From positions 1 to 37,861 of the forward strand of contig JASHNV010000035.1 in the NCBI GenBank assembly GCA_030041455.1: 37,861 bases of DNA. Reading direction: 5' to 3'. Positions 24,042-31,769 of this stretch are shown here, piece by piece. The notes beneath the pieces were generated by a model that was given only the letters and a program-made list of their open reading frames with translations, did no database searches and was not told the DNA's origin. The number at the start of each line of letters is the position of its first letter. Positions within the stretch are counted from its first letter, which is position 1. The position numbers were made by a program, and so were the translations under genes. The DNA is from Spirochaetia bacterium. GTDB taxonomy: Bacteria; Spirochaetota; Spirochaetia; DAHUYW01.

Positions 24042-25496
24042 ATGGATGCACGTGCGGATTTCGGCCTGATCGGCCTCGCCGTCATGGGCCAAAACCTCGT
24101 TCTCAACGTCAACGACAAGGGCTACTCGGTGGCGGTGTTCAATCGCACCGTCGAGAAGGTCGACGAGTTCATGCGCGAGGCGGCAAAGGGGCGAGCGACC
24201 ATCTACGGCTGCCGTTCGGCGGAGGAGTTCGTCGGCTCGCTGAAGCGGCCGCGCAAGATCATGCTCCTCGTGAAGGCGGGCGACGCGGTCGACCAGACCA
24301 TCGAGCACCTCCTGCCCTTCCTCGAGCCCGGCGATCTCGTGATCGACGGCGGGAACTCCCAGTTCACCGACACGATCCGGAGGACCCGCTACCTCACCGA
24401 GAAGGGGCTCCTGTTCATCGGGACCGGAGTATCGGGCGGCGAGGAGGGAGCGCGCCACGGCCCGTCGATCATGCCGGGGGGAAACCCCGCGGCGTGGCCC
24501 CTCGTGAAGGAAATCTTCCAGGCGATCGCCGCGAAAGCCGACGGCCAGCCGTGCTGCGACTGGGTCGGCGAGGACGGCGCGGGCCACTACGTCAAGATGG
24601 TCCACAACGGCATCGAGTACGGCGACATGCAGCTCATCTGCGAAGCCTACCAGTTCATGAAGGACGGGCTCGGCGCGACCGACGAGGAGATGCACGGAGT
24701 GTTCGCGGAGTGGAACAAGGGCGAGCTCGACAGCTACTTGATCGAGATCACCGCAGCCATTCTCGCGTTCAAGGACGGCGACGGAAAGCCCCTCGTCGAG
24801 AAGATCCTCGACACGGCGGGACAGAAGGGCACCGGAAAGTGGACGAGCGTGAGCGCCCTCGATCTCGGGACCCCGGTCACCCTCATCGGAGAGGCGGTGT
24901 TCGCGCGCTGTCTCTCGGCGATGAAGGAGGAGCGCGCCGCCGCGGCGAAGGTGCTCAAGGGGCCGGCCGCGAAGTTCTCGGGCGACCGGAGCGCGGCCAT
25001 CGAGGACCTCCGCAAGGCGCTCCTCGCCTCGAAGATCGTCTCCTACGCGCAAGGCTACATGCTCATGCGCGAGGCGGCGAAGGAGTACGCCTGGAAGCTG
25101 AACTACGGCGGCATAGCGCTCATGTGGCGAGGGGGCTGCATCATCCGGAGCGTCTTCCTCGGCAAGATCAAGGAGGCCTTCGACCGGAACCCGAACACCA
25201 CGAACCTGCTCCTCGACCCCTATTTCAGGAAGGTCATCGAAGGCTGTCAGGAATCCTGGAGGCGCGCGGTCTCGAAGGGCGTTGAGCTCGGCATTCCGCT
25301 GCCCGCGCTCTCGACGGCCTTGAGCTTCTACGACGGCTACCGTTGCGAGCGGCTGCCCGCGAACCTGCTGCAGGCGCAGCGGGACTACTTCGGCGCCCAC
25401 ACCTACGAGCGCGTCGACCGGCCGAGGGGCCAGTTCTTCCACACGAACTGGACCGGCCAGGGAATGGACGTCTCCGCCGGGAGCTACAACGCGTGA
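24042..25496 (+). CDS. gnd: 6-phosphogluconate dehydrogenase, decarboxylating
   Basis: Oxidises 6-phosphogluconate to ribulose-5-phosphate and CO2, normally with NADP. The 484-residue long form has the dinucleotide loop [13 protein letters not shown] near residue 9, [30 protein letters not shown], and the substrate block [18 protein letters not shown] with the catalytic Lys. The C-terminal all-helical domain ends [25 protein letters not shown] is 7 nt before the ATG. It is last in the HAD-larA-gnd operon. The placement links uronate use to the pentose-phosphate pathway. Confidence 0.95.
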   Translation: MDARADFGLIGLAVMGQNLVLNVNDKGYSVAVFNRTVEKVDEFMREAAKGRATIYGCRSAEEFVGSLKRPRKIMLLVKAGDAVDQTIEHLLPFLEPGDLVIDGGNSQFTDTIRRTRYLTEKGLLFIGTGVSGGEEGARHGPSIMPGGNPAAWPLVKEIFQAIAAKADGQPCCDWVGEDGAGHYVKMVHNGIEYGDMQLICEAYQFMKDGLGATDEEMHGVFAEWNKGELDSYLIEITAAILAFKDGDGKPLVEKILDTAGQKGTGKWTSVSALDLGTPVTLIGEAVFARCLSAMKEERAAAAKVLKGPAAKFSGDRSAAIEDLRKALLASKIVSYAQGYMLMREAAKEYAWKLNYGGIALMWRGGCIIRSVFLGKIKEAFDRNPNTTNLLLDPYFRKVIEGCQESWRRAVSKGVELGIPLPALSTALSFYDGYRCERLPANLLQAQRDYFGAHTYERVDRPRGQFFHTNWTGQGMDVSAGSYNA

Positions 25497-25500
25497 GAGC

Positions 25501-25520
25501 GATCGCGGGCGCCCGAGATC
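25501..25520. terminator. Palindrome between convergent genes
   Basis: A 20-bp palindrome with one mismatch: GATC (25501-25504), CGGGCGCCCG (25506-25515) and GATC (25517-25520). It fills the gap between gnd and the SIS gene and covers the start of the SIS stop codon. As RNA it would lack a real loop and has no T-tract, so termination is uncertain. Confidence 0.3.
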
Positions 25521-26166
25521 ACGGCGCGGGGAAGAAATCGGCCTCGACCATCGCGCAGAGCGTATGGTAGATCGGAAGGTGGAGCTCCTGGACGAGGGAG
25601 GTGTCGCTCTCAGGCGCGCGGATCGCGACGTCGCACGCGCCTGAAAGGCGGCCGCCGCTCCTGCCGGTGAGCGCGAGGGTCGCAAGGCCGAGCGCCTTCG
25701 CGGTGGCGACCGCCGCGAGGACGTTCACGGCGTTCCCCGACGTGCTGATCCCGATCAAGAGATCGCCCTTCCTCCCGTAGCCGACGACCTGCTGCGCGAA
25801 GACGAGCGACGGATCGACGTCGTTCGCGAAGGCGGAAAGGAGCGCCGCGTGGGCGCTCAGGGCGATCGCGGGAAGCGCGCCCTGCAGGCGCTCGGCGAGA
25901 GCGAGGCCGACCCCGTCCTCCTCCGCCTGGAGCTTCGAGCGCAGATCGGCGCCCAGGCGGCGCTTCAGCCTGAAGCCCTTCATGAGCTCGCCGACGATGT
26001 GGTCGCAGTCGGCGGCGCTCCCGCCGTTGCCGCACAGGAGCACCTTCCCGCCCTCGGCGAAGCAATCGCGAAGAAGCAGGTAAGCGCTTCTGATGTCGGC
26101 CCTGCACTCCTCGAGCGAAGCCCTCCTTCGAAAAAGCTCCTCGAAAATCGCGTCACTTGTCTCCAC
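25519..26166 (-). CDS. SIS-domain sugar-phosphate isomerase (GmhA-like)
   Basis: A 215-residue single SIS domain protein resembling phosphoheptose isomerase. CGNGGSAADCDHIVGELMKGF at about 45-65 and LIGISTSGNAVNVLAA carry the sugar-phosphate-binding Ser/Thr residues, and the ending QELHLPIYHTLCAMVE fits GmhA. A helical insert of about 30 residues follows the first motif. GmhA makes heptose-7-phosphate for lipopolysaccharide, but no other heptose gene is present. It is last in an ABC sugar operon and overlaps the ROK kinase gene by 14 nt, so an isomerase acting on the kinase product is likelier. Confidence 0.8.
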   Translation of the reverse strand: METSDAIFEELFRRRASLEECRADIRSAYLLLRDCFAEGGKVLLCGNGGSAADCDHIVGELMKGFRLKRRLGADLRSKLQAEEDGVGLALAERLQGALPAIALSAHAALLSAFANDVDPSLVFAQQVVGYGRKGDLLIGISTSGNAVNVLAAVATAKALGLATLALTGRSGGRLSGACDVAIRAPESDTSLVQELHLPIYHTLCAMVEADFFPAP

Positions 26167-27139
26167 TGCCGATCCCCTCCATGGCGACGCAGAGCGCGCC
26201 GTAATCCCCGATCGCCTCGCCGAGCGCCGCCGGGACGACCGAGCAGCGCATGAGCGAGAGCGGGAGCGCCTCCTCGGCGAGCGCGCGCTCCATGCCCGCG
26301 CGAAAGAGCCCCTCCGCCCGCGCGAAGATGCTCCCGATGACGATCCGCTCGGGGTTGAGGAGATCGACGATCACGGCGAGACCCCGCCCGAGGTAGTCCG
26401 CGCTCTTTGCGACGATCCCCGCCGCGAGCGGATCGCCGCGCTCGGCGGCGAGCGCGACGTCGCGCGCGGTGAGCCGCTCCGCCTCCTCCGCCGAGGCGCA
26501 GAAGGCGACGGGCTCCCCCCGTCCCAGGCGCTCGGCGACCGCCTCGCGGGCGAGCTCCGCGATGCCTCCGCCGCTGCAGAAGCCCTCGAAGGAGCCGCGC
26601 TTGCCGTAGCCGAGCGGGCCGTCCGCGGCGAGCCTGACGTGCCCGACCTCCCCGGCCATCCCGCTCGCGCCCCGGTAGAGCCTCCCGTCGAGAATCAGAC
26701 CCGCCCCCATTCCGGTGCCGAAGGTGAGGAAGACCATGCTCCTCGCGCCCCGGCCCGCGCCCCAGCGCCACTCGGCGAGCGCGCACGCGTCGGCGTCGTT
26801 CCGGAGGGATGCCGGGATCTTGAGCCGCCTCGAAAGGATGGAGACGATCTCGACGCGGTCCCAGCCCGGGAGATTGGGCGGAGAGAGGACGACGCCGCCC
26901 TCGGCGTCGAGCGGGCCCCCGCAGCTCACCCCGAGCGAGGCGATCTCCTCAAGCGGGACGGACCGCTCGGCGCACAGCCCCGCGATCTCCCGGGCGAGGC
27001 GCTCGATCACGCCATGAGGTCCGGGCTCCGAGGCGGTCGGGAAGCTCCGCCGCGCGAGGATCTCGGGCCGGTCGGTTCCGAGGACCGCCGCGCACTTCGT
27101 GCCGCCGATGTCCACGCCGAGCAGGTAGCGGCTCTTCAC
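26153..27139 (-). CDS. ROK-family sugar kinase
   Basis: A 328-residue ROK protein without a DNA-binding domain, so a kinase rather than a repressor. ATP site GVDIGGTKCAAVL at 8-20, catalytic Asp115 in RNDADACA, GTGMGAGLIL at 141-150, and the sugar-binding GEVGHVRL with Glu164 and His167. The usual CxCGxxGCxE zinc segment reads LGYGKRGSFE at 176-185, keeping the glycines and Glu but replacing the three cysteines by Leu, Tyr and Ser. It lies 16 nt after the ABC ATPase gene. The substrate is unknown; hexoses are usual, and gluconate would be unprecedented to my knowledge. Confidence 0.9.
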   Translation of the reverse strand: MKSRYLLGVDIGGTKCAAVLGTDRPEILARRSFPTASEPGPHGVIERLAREIAGLCAERSVPLEEIASLGVSCGGPLDAEGGVVLSPPNLPGWDRVEIVSILSRRLKIPASLRNDADACALAEWRWGAGRGARSMVFLTFGTGMGAGLILDGRLYRGASGMAGEVGHVRLAADGPLGYGKRGSFEGFCSGGGIAELAREAVAERLGRGEPVAFCASAEEAERLTARDVALAAERGDPLAAGIVAKSADYLGRGLAVIVDLLNPERIVIGSIFARAEGLFRAGMERALAEEALPLSLMRCSVVPAALGEAIGDYGALCVAMEGIGSGDK

Positions 27140-27155
27140 GCTCTCGCGCCTCCGC

Positions 27156-27902
27156 TCAAACCGCCTCCGCGCCGACGATGTAGCTCACGATCTCGTCGGG
27201 GGTCGTCTCCGTGCGGATCTTCTCCGCGACCTTGCGCCCCCGGCGCATGACGACGATGCGGTCGGCGACCTTGAACACGTCGAACATCGTGTGGCTTATG
27301 AGGATGATGCCGATGCCCCGCGCCTTCAGGGTGTTCACGAGCTCGAGCACCTGGCTTTGCTGCGCCACCCCGAGCGCCGCGGTCGGCTCGTCCATGATCA
27401 GGATCTTCGCGTTCCAATAGATCGACCTCGAGATCGCGACCGCCTGGCGCTGGCCTCCCGACAGGCTCTTGATCTTCGAACGGAGCGAAGGGATCTTGAT
27501 GACCAGACCGTCGAGGACCTTCGCCGCCTCGCGATGCATGTACTCGTGGTCGAGGACCGGGAAGATCCCGGCGGCCTTGCGGGTCTTCTCCCGGCCGAGG
27601 AAGATGTTGGAATAGACGTTGAGGTTCTCCGCGAGCGCGAGGTCCTGATAGATCGTCTCGATTCCGAGGGAGAGCGCGTCCATGGGGGAGGCTATCCTCA
27701 CGGGCTTGCCCTCGAAGAGGATGGTGCCCTCCTCCGGCGCGTAGACCCCCGAGATGACCTTGATGAGGGTCGATTTCCCGGCGCCGTTGTCTCCGAGCAC
27801 CGCGACGACCTCGCCGCGGCCGACGCCCATGCTCACGTCGTTGACCGCGACGAGCCCTCCGAAGCGCTTCACGATATTGCGAACTTCGATCAAATAGTCC
27901 AT
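27156..27902 (-). CDS. Sugar ABC transporter ATPase (single domain)
   Basis: A 248-residue ATPase with one nucleotide-binding domain: Walker A GDNGAGKST near residue 37, Q-loop in IETIYQDLALA, signature LSGGQRQ, Walker B ILIMDEPTAALG and the switch His in ILISHTM. It powers sugar import at the inner membrane. Most sugar systems with this kind of permease and binding protein use a fused double ATPase of ~500 residues; a single domain is typical of FrcA-like importers and would work as a homodimer. It lies 10 nt after permease 1. Confidence 0.94.
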   Translation of the reverse strand: MDYLIEVRNIVKRFGGLVAVNDVSMGVGRGEVVAVLGDNGAGKSTLIKVISGVYAPEEGTILFEGKPVRIASPMDALSLGIETIYQDLALAENLNVYSNIFLGREKTRKAAGIFPVLDHEYMHREAAKVLDGLVIKIPSLRSKIKSLSGGQRQAVAISRSIYWNAKILIMDEPTAALGVAQQSQVLELVNTLKARGIGIILISHTMFDVFKVADRIVVMRRGRKVAEKIRTETTPDEIVSYIVGAEAV

Positions 27903-27912
27903 GGTGCGTCCT

Positions 27913-28998
27913 TTAGGGCGAGGCGCCCGATTCGGAAGAGGTGATCTCCGGGAAGAACTGATCGATGAGAACCGCGATGATGAGAATGATGCCGACGATG
28001 ATGTAGATGTTGAAGGTCGCGACGCCCAGGACCCGGAGGCCGGTCTCGAGAACCGAGAGGAGGAGCGCCCCGATGATCGTGCCGCCCGCGGTGCCGACGC
28101 CGCCGTAGAGACTCGCGCCGCCGATGACCACCGCGACGATCGAGTCGAGCAGGTAGGAGGCGCCCGCGTCGGACTTTCCCTGCGAAAACTGCAGCATGTA
28201 GAGAATCCCCGCGAGCGTCGCGAGAAGCGCCGAGATGACGTACACCCTCTCGAGATGGGCCTTCACGTCGATCCCCGAGCGCACGGCGGCGTCGGGGTTC
28301 CCGCCGATCGCGTAGGTGTGGTGGCCGAACTTCGTCATGCGGAGGAGAAAGACGAAGATGGCGACGAAGACGAAGGCCGCCACCACGACGAGCGGAATGA
28401 TCGAGTAGACCGGCGTTCCGCGCGCCACCCGCTCGTGGGTGAAGAACGAGAAGCCGTGCCCCGGGATGAAGTAGGCGATGAAGCCCGTGCCGATCACGCT
28501 CGACAGGTAGGGCAAGTTCCCGGCCTGGGACCCCTCGACGAGGAGCTCGGAGATGCCGTAGGTCACCGAGAGCATCGAATAGGTGGCGATGAACGGCGGC
28601 ACGCGGAGGCGCGCGACGAGAACGCCGTTGAAGTATCCGGGAATCATGCCGATGAGGAGCGTCGCGGCGCACCCGATGAGAATCGCGAGGCCCGGCGAGG
28701 CGCCCGCGCCCTGAAGCGCCACGATGAGCTTCGCCGAGACGACGCTCGCGAACCCGAAGACGAATCCGACCGACAGGTCGATCCCTCCGGAGATGATGAC
28801 GAACGTCTCGGCGAGCCCGAGGAGGAAGAGCGGAACGCCCGCGATGAACACGAGCTGGAAGGTGTCGAGGGTGAAGAAGCCGCGCGCGATGAAGCAGAAG
28901 GCGATCGCCTCGGCGACGAGGAACAGGAGCGCCCACCTCCGCCCCACGAAGGAGACCAACCGTCCGGTCCTTGGCCTTGCCGCTTGCCGATCGCTCAT
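27913..28998 (-). CDS. Sugar ABC transporter permease 1
   Basis: A 361-residue membrane permease of the branched-chain/ribose type. It has about nine to ten hydrophobic helices, and repeated family blocks FVIISGGIDLSVGF, PGYFNGVLVARLRVPPFIATY and AVVIGGASLYGGVGT. The ATG at 28998 is 21 nt after permease 2. The two permeases are clearly related paralogues and probably form a heterodimeric channel. The substrate is not evident from sequence. Confidence 0.93.
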   Translation of the reverse strand: MSDRQAARPRTGRLVSFVGRRWALLFLVAEAIAFCFIARGFFTLDTFQLVFIAGVPLFLLGLAETFVIISGGIDLSVGFVFGFASVVSAKLIVALQGAGASPGLAILIGCAATLLIGMIPGYFNGVLVARLRVPPFIATYSMLSVTYGISELLVEGSQAGNLPYLSSVIGTGFIAYFIPGHGFSFFTHERVARGTPVYSIIPLVVVAAFVFVAIFVFLLRMTKFGHHTYAIGGNPDAAVRSGIDVKAHLERVYVISALLATLAGILYMLQFSQGKSDAGASYLLDSIVAVVIGGASLYGGVGTAGGTIIGALLLSVLETGLRVLGVATFNIYIIVGIILIIAVLIDQFFPEITSSESGASP

Positions 28999-29019
28999 GG
29001 TTGCGCGCCTCTCTTCCTC

Positions 29020-30102
29020 TTACAGGAGGTCGGGGAACAGCTGGTCGATGACGACGGCGATGACGAGGATGATTCCCACCGCGATGAAGCGATAGAACGC
29101 CGCGACGCCCGATATGGAAAGGCCGTTGTTGAGAACCGCGAGAAGCAAGACCCCGATGACCGACCCGACGAGGCTTCCCTTTCCCCCCATGAGGCTCGCG
29201 CCTCCGATCACGACCGCGGCGATCGCGAAGAGCTCGTAGGAGGCGTTGAAGGGGGTGAAGTTCCCCACTCCGGTCTGAAAGACGTTGTACACGCCGGCCA
29301 TGCCGGCGAAGAACGACGAAAGAACGTAAATCGTCACGAGGTGGCGGCGCACGTCGATGCCCGCGCGCTTCGCCGCCTCGATGCTCCCCCCGATCGCGAA
29401 CGTGTGCTGGCCGAACCGCGTGGTCTTCAGGACGTACAACAGGATCGCGATCACGACGAGCCACAGGAGCAGCCCGTTCGGCAGGATCCTCGTGAGCTCC
29501 CTCACCTGGCTGTCGGTGACGCCCGGGGGCCACCCGAAGAAGCGGCTCCCCTTGCCGGGAAAGGAATAGAAGAGGTAGCCGTTTCCGAGCCTGACGAGGT
29601 CGCCGGGAAGCCCCGCGACCGGAAAGCCCTGGCAGATCGTGAGCGCGATCCCGTTCGTGATTCCCGACATGCCCAAGGTCGCGATGAACGGCGGGACGTT
29701 GTACCGCGAGATGAGGATCCCGCTCACGTAGCCCGGCGCGATCCCGACGACGAGGCCGACCAAGGCCCCCACCACCATGGTCGCGGCGGCGGAAGCGTGG
29801 GCGGCGTAGACCGACTGCATGACCTGGGCGCAGAGCACCGAGGAGAGCCCCATGACGAAACCGACGGAAAGGTCGATACCGCCGGTGATGATCACGAAGG
29901 TCTCCGAGGCGGCGAGGAAGACGAAGGTGGTCGAAAGGTAGAGGATGTTCTCGAAATTGGTGAGCCCGAGGAACCCTTTGCCCGTAAAGCTGAAGACGAC
30001 GAAAAGCAGAATGAGGAAGGCGAGGGCCCAGTTTCTCGCGAGGATCTGAACCCACCCGCGTCGTTCCACCTGGGCGGCTGTTTGGGTGTTCTCGGTTGAC
30101 AT
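29020..30102 (-). CDS. Sugar ABC transporter permease 2
   Basis: A 360-residue paralogue of the neighbouring permease, with FVIITGGIDLSVGF, PGYVSGILISRYNVPPFIATL and AVVIGGASLMGGKGS. I chose ATG 30102, with AAGGAAACGGAG upstream; an in-frame TTG at 30126 would put that ribosome site inside the gene. It is separated from the binding-protein gene by a strong hairpin that may lower its expression relative to the binding protein. Confidence 0.93.
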   Translation of the reverse strand: MSTENTQTAAQVERRGWVQILARNWALAFLILLFVVFSFTGKGFLGLTNFENILYLSTTFVFLAASETFVIITGGIDLSVGFVMGLSSVLCAQVMQSVYAAHASAAATMVVGALVGLVVGIAPGYVSGILISRYNVPPFIATLGMSGITNGIALTICQGFPVAGLPGDLVRLGNGYLFYSFPGKGSRFFGWPPGVTDSQVRELTRILPNGLLLWLVVIAILLYVLKTTRFGQHTFAIGGSIEAAKRAGIDVRRHLVTIYVLSSFFAGMAGVYNVFQTGVGNFTPFNASYELFAIAAVVIGGASLMGGKGSLVGSVIGVLLLAVLNNGLSISGVAAFYRFIAVGIILVIAVVIDQLFPDLL

Positions 30103-30129
30103 GCAGGCGGGCTCCGTTTCCTTCAAATC

Positions 30130-30165
30130 GGAAGGCCGCGCGAGAGCGTGCCCGCGCGGCCTTCC
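30130..30165 (-). terminator. 13-bp hairpin between binding protein and permease
   Basis: GGAAGGCCGCGCG (30130-30142) and CGCGCGGCCTTCC (30153-30165) are perfect inverted repeats with a 10-nt loop. In the leftward transcript the hairpin follows the binding-protein stop by ~40 nt and is not followed by a T-run. A partial terminator or 3'-end stabiliser that raises binding protein over permease is the usual explanation at this position. Confidence 0.6.
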
Positions 30166-30206
30166 CTAGGGTACGACGTAAGGCTCAACTGCAGCGCAAA
30201 CGCCGC

Positions 30207-31208
30207 TTACTTTGTATAGATGTACTGAGCCATGTCCGGATCGTTCACGTTGTCCTTCGTGAACAGCTCGAATCCGGTTCCGATCTTCTTCGGCACCTCC
30301 GCCTTGTCGTGGAAGTGCTTGTAGCCCCACTCGACGGCGAGGTAGCCCATGTCGGCCGGCTTCTGCGCGAGAACGAGGTCGACCTGACCCTGCTTCAGGG
30401 CGTTGATGAGGTCGGCGGTCGCGTCCCACGAGGCGATCTTGACGGCGCCGGTGAGCCCCGCGTTGACGACGGCCTGGTAGGCGCCCTCGGCGCTGTACAG
30501 GTTGGTTCCGAAGACTCCCGCGAGGTGAGGATACTGCTGGAGGATGGCCGACGTCTCCTCCTGCGCCTTCTGCTGGACGTCGAGGTTGTAGTCGACGCCG
30601 ACGACCTGAATGTTCGGGAACTCCGCGGCTCCCTGCTTGAAGCCGATGACCCGTCCGTTCACCGACGAGACGTCGGGGTTGGTCGAGTTGACGTAGACCT
30701 GGCCCTTGTCGCCGATGAGCTTGGCGAGATCCTCGGCCATGAGCTTGCCGCCGGCGACGTTGTCCGAGCCGATGTAGGAGAGCGGGAAGGAGAAGTCGCT
30801 CGCGGTGGAATAGTCGCCGTTTCCAATATAGGTGTCGACCGTGATGATCTCGATGCCGGAGTCATAGAGCTTCTTCAGGGGAGCGACGAGCGCGTCCGTG
30901 GAGGTCGGAGCAAGGAAAACCATGTCGATGTTGCCTTGCGCGACGGTCGCCTGAAGGATCGGAACCTGAACCTCGGGTCCCCACGACTTCGGATAGTCCG
31001 ACACGATGAGATTCACGCCGTACTTCGCCGCGGCCGCCCGCGCGCCCTTCTCCATCGTGTAGTAGAACGGATCGACGACCCCCGGCACGAACACGAACGT
31101 CAGCTGCTTGGAAGCAGTCGACTTTTCCGTCTGTCCGCCCGCGAACGCGGTCAAGCCGACCGCCAAGAAAACGAGCGCCGAAACTACGAACGCCAAACCC
31201 TTTTTCAT
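30207..31208 (-). CDS. Sugar-binding periplasmic protein
   Basis: A 333-residue substrate-binding protein of the ribose-binding type (Peripla_BP_4). The signal peptide is MKK, a hydrophobic run, then TAFA with predicted cleavage after residue 23, leaving GGQTEK. No lipobox cysteine is present, so it should be soluble in the periplasm. The mature part has VPGVVDPFYYTMEKGARAAAAKYG, DMVFLAPTSTDAL, and GVFGTNLYSAEGAYQAVVNAG, typical of the two-lobed fold. The ATG at 31208 has AGGAGG 4 nt upstream. It is first of a six-gene operon with two permeases, ATPase, ROK kinase and SIS isomerase. Confidence 0.92.
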   Translation of the reverse strand: MKKGLAFVVSALVFLAVGLTAFAGGQTEKSTASKQLTFVFVPGVVDPFYYTMEKGARAAAAKYGVNLIVSDYPKSWGPEVQVPILQATVAQGNIDMVFLAPTSTDALVAPLKKLYDSGIEIITVDTYIGNGDYSTASDFSFPLSYIGSDNVAGGKLMAEDLAKLIGDKGQVYVNSTNPDVSSVNGRVIGFKQGAAEFPNIQVVGVDYNLDVQQKAQEETSAILQQYPHLAGVFGTNLYSAEGAYQAVVNAGLTGAVKIASWDATADLINALKQGQVDLVLAQKPADMGYLAVEWGYKHFHDKAEVPKKIGTGFELFTKDNVNDPDMAQYIYTK

Positions 31209-31225
31209 ACGACCTCCTGAGATTT

Positions 31226-31284
31226 AGTTCACCGAATGAACTTTTCGGCCCACGGCGTCCTGTCGCGCTACGCCTCGCCGTGGG
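31226..31284 (-). promoter_or_regulatory. Two hairpins in the binding-protein leader
   Basis: Leader of the ABC operon mRNA. CCCACGGCG (31249-31257) pairs with CGCCGTGGG (31276-31284) over an 18-nt loop. AGTTCA (31226-31231) pairs with TGAACT (31237-31242); on the transcript the loop reads UUCGG. The second lies 8 nt upstream of the AGGAGG site. Stabilising or regulatory; no known riboswitch pattern was recognised. Confidence 0.4.
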
Positions 31285-31296
31285 CAAAGCACAGCC

Positions 31297-31326
31297 ATTG
31301 TAGCATGATCGGGAGCTTTCTGGCAA
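31297..31326 (-). promoter_or_regulatory. Promoter of the sugar ABC operon
   Basis: Minus-strand TTGCCA (31321-31326), an 18-nt spacer, then TACAAT (31297-31302). The predicted leader is about 80 nt. A stretch of lower GC than its surroundings covers the site and its upstream flank, as expected for a strong promoter. Confidence 0.7.
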
Positions 31327-31329
31327 TTT

Positions 31330-31769
31330 TATTCGTCGGTTTTGTACGCATCGGCCGTTTTGTGCCCGAATCGGCGAACGCTCCGTCCCCGGCTCGGGAA
31401 GGCGTACGGGACGCGCGACAATTCCGTGAGCTCGGCTATCCTCCGGCCCGCCGTTGCGAGGAGTCATCGTAGCGGCCGCCGAGCTTGAAGCACCGAGGGC
31501 ATCATGGCGCCGGCGTCCCAGGCGCCGGAGCTCGGGGTAGCGCATCCGGGGCGGTCGGTCTTCAGGTATTCGCAAGCACGTGATGGCTTCCTTGCGGTCC
31601 GAGTGCGGGTGGAGGGCCTTCACCGGAGCGTCCATGGTGCCCGCCTCACGCTCATCGCGGCGGAGCGTCGCCCGCCTCGCGCCATCTCGCTACGTGAGCG
31701 CGGACAACCGCCACGTCCTCCTCGGGCTCTGCCGCGAGCTCTCCGCGGCGGCGTAGCGCTCGCGCCGGG
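31330..31769. other. 440-bp stretch with no recognised gene
   Basis: Between the ABC operon promoter and the end of the FlgH-like gene. Frames here are short, Arg/Pro-rich and resemble no family. Two copies of GGCGCCGG (31506-31513 and 31521-31528) are the only repeat seen. It may hold the 3' end of the flgH transcript or decayed sequence. Confidence 0.4.

Noticed and set aside
22713-25685. A ~990-residue open frame on the minus strand opposite HAD, larA and gnd
   Set aside because: It is antisense to three well-supported genes, and its translation is rich in Arg, Glu, Asp and Val without family motifs, as expected from GC-rich codon bias.
27901-30099. A ~730-residue plus-strand frame opposite the permeases
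   Set aside because: Extreme Glu/Asp/Arg composition from reading membrane-protein codons backwards.
31506-31528. Two GGCGCCGG copies as a possible attachment or transposon site
   Set aside because: Only 8 bp, GC-rich and partly self-palindromic; expected by chance, with no recombinase nearby.
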